In this document: positions 62,937-64,000 of the stretch, piece after piece
Position numbering within the stretch: the first letter of the stretch is position 1
Layout of the letters: every line of letters starts with the position of its first letter
Source of the DNA: Desulfuromonadaceae bacterium
GTDB lineage: Bacteria > Desulfobacterota > Desulfuromonadia > Geobacterales > Pseudopelobacteraceae
Direction: 5' to 3'
NCBI GenBank assembly: GCA_028687585.1
Contig: JAQTZV010000008.1
Coordinates: 119,502-183,501, forward strand
Length of the DNA stretch: 64,000 nt
Position numbers and translations under genes: made by a program
The notes under the pieces: model-generated
Seen by the model: the letters and a program-made list of their open reading frames with translations, nothing else
Told to the model about the DNA's origin: nothing
Database searches by the model: none

Positions 62937-63872
62937 GTGAGCACTACAGAGCCCTTGGCAATTTCCCGTCAGTGCGAATTAGCTGGCGTTACCCGTTCGA
63001 CCATTTATGCCCCTCTTCTGATCTCCGTACCGGACGAAGAAGAATTGATCCTTACGTTGATTGATGCCGAATACACGCTCCACCCGTTTTACGGTAGCCG
63101 CAAGATGGTGGTTCATCTACGCATCAAAGGGTATCTCGTCAACCGCAAACGGGTTCAGCGACTGATGAGAATCTTGGGACTGGCAGGCATGGCACCGGGG
63201 CCTAACACCAGCCGTCCTCACCCTGAGCACAAGATTTATCCATACCTGCTCAGAGGCGTGGATGTTACGCGCCCCAACCAGGTGTGGAGTACAGATATCA
63301 CCTACGTCCGCTTGGCGCGTGGTTTTGTGTACCTGGCAGCAGTAATCGACTGGTATTCACGCAAGGTACTGGCATGGCGGCTATCAAACACACTCGACAG
63401 CGAATTTTACGTTGACTGTCTGGAACAGTCGATTCGGTCATACGGCACACCGGAGATCTTCAATACAGATCAAGGTTGTCAGTTCACAAGCGACGCATTT
63501 ACTGGCGTTCTCAAGTTGCACGACATCGCTATCAGTATGGATGGACGTGGTCGGGCACTGGATAATATCTTTGTAGAGCGGCTCTGGCGCAGCGTCAAGC
63601 ATGAGGATGTGTACCTGAAAGGGTATGTCAACATGCCGGGATTACAACTGGGCTTGACAGAATATTTTGATTTTTACAACACCGAACGACCGCATCAATC
63701 TCTGGGCAACCTCACGCCGATCCAGGTCTATCAGACGGCCAGCGGCGGCGGAGCAAGAATCGTAGACAAATTCAAAGAACGAAAAGCTATTTTATGGGTA
63801 GAGCCAAAATCAAAAGCAGAAGCTACCACCTTAAACCCAAAGGATTATTGTCTTGACCAATGGGTCCACTAA
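62937..63872 (+). CDS. IS3-family transposase OrfB (DDE integrase core)
   Basis: 311 residues in the -1 frame relative to orfA. An N-terminal HTH_21 part ([20 protein letters not shown]) is followed by the rve integrase core with the DDE triad: [17 protein letters not shown] and [14 protein letters not shown]. The stop codon lies in the right inverted repeat. The GTG at 62937 has no ribosome-binding site, so expression is mainly by frameshift as OrfAB. The protein appears intact. Confidence 0.95.
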   Translation: MSTTEPLAISRQCELAGVTRSTIYAPLLISVPDEEELILTLIDAEYTLHPFYGSRKMVVHLRIKGYLVNRKRVQRLMRILGLAGMAPGPNTSRPHPEHKIYPYLLRGVDVTRPNQVWSTDITYVRLARGFVYLAAVIDWYSRKVLAWRLSNTLDSEFYVDCLEQSIRSYGTPEIFNTDQGCQFTSDAFTGVLKLHDIAISMDGRGRALDNIFVERLWRSVKHEDVYLKGYVNMPGLQLGLTEYFDFYNTERPHQSLGNLTPIQVYQTASGGGARIVDKFKERKAILWVEPKSKAEATTLNPKDYCLDQWVH

Positions 63873-63873
63873 A

Positions 63874-64000
63874 GCTTCCATGAGACGAACCTTAAAGAGT
63901 TGCGTACCATGTGAACGATACAAAGTTGTACCTGAGTGGCGGGATAGACCGTCTCAATGGCCTCTGGGAACCCCTTTAGGCCATCAACGCAGGCAATGAA
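63874..64000 (-). pseudogene. IS256-family transposase, middle part (continues beyond window)
   Basis: On the minus strand the frame reads [20 protein letters not shown], then [16 protein letters not shown] and VSWK, at which point the IS3 element interrupts it. The Asp in ACVDGLKG is the second residue of the DDE triad. The rest lies outside the window. Confidence 0.9.

Larger units (their letters stand above)
62562..63873 (+). mobile_element. Complete IS3-family insertion sequence, 1312 bp
   Basis: The ends ATAGTGGACCC and GGGTCCACTAAA form terminal inverted repeats (TAGTGGACCC is shared). A 4-bp target duplication GCTT flanks it (62558-62561 and 63874-63877). It carries orfA and orfB in -1 phase. 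It sits within an IS256-family transposase gene. Confidence 0.93.
62121..64000 (-). mobile_element. IS256-family element, interrupted and cut by the window end
   Basis: The left end lies somewhere between 62121 and 62156. The transposase on the minus strand is split by an IS3-family insertion at 62562-63873; the 5' end lies beyond 64000. Confidence 0.85.

Overview
The window looks like chromosomal DNA of a Geobacter-type bacterium (Desulfuromonadia/Geobacterales). This is inferred from gene content: very many histidine kinases and response regulators, DUF4388 and MglA-type signalling proteins, an NfnAB/SudAB-type flavoprotein pair, a PilT-family ATPase, agmatine-to-putrescine genes, and an EF-P/EpmA/EpmB set. 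No rRNA, tRNA or CRISPR array was recognised.

Layout. (1) 1-9.7 kb is an accessory, defence-type island: the tail of an ImmA/IrrE-type protein, a SIR2-STAND (NB-ARC) protein split by a frameshift, a NERD-domain UvrD-like helicase, two broken HNH endonuclease genes inside a 730-bp direct repeat, an AAA/DUF4143 ATPase, and toxin-antitoxin debris. (2) 9.7-16.7 kb holds the NfnAB-like genes with a lipoprotein gene between them, a large MscS-family channel and a J-domain protein. (3) 16.7-24.3 kb holds an NtrC-type regulator, a PilT-family ATPase and a DUF4388/GAF protein, then a CcsA-like protein behind a coupled 21-codon leader, and aguAB. (4) 24.4-41.1 kb is a run of signalling genes all on the minus strand. 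Its core (41124 to 28862) is tightly packed, mostly with 4-8 bp overlaps: three histidine kinases, a REC-PAS regulator, two REC-HD-GYP proteins, an MglA-like GTPase and a REC-GspE/PilB ATPase with a zinc-ribbon tail. (5) 41.4-56.6 kb is core metabolism and translation (infA, efp, epmA, epmB, pgsA, purMN, nadB, chorismate mutase, rpsT), an ExeA/GspB-like pair, a chemoreceptor and a kinase/NarL-type regulator pair. (6) 56.7-64 kb is a decaying toxin-antitoxin island with small duplicated segments. It ends in a REP-like array and an IS256-family element interrupted by a complete 1312-bp IS3-family element with a 4-bp target duplication.

How the genes fit together. The signalling operon looks like one pathway: membrane and cytoplasmic kinases feed single-domain and HD-GYP receivers (predicted c-di-GMP turnover), and the outputs are a small Ras-like GTPase and a receiver-controlled secretion/pilus-type ATPase. 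In the left island, the helicase stop codon overlaps the start of the broken HNH gene (TAATG), so helicase and endonuclease were probably once one defence operon.
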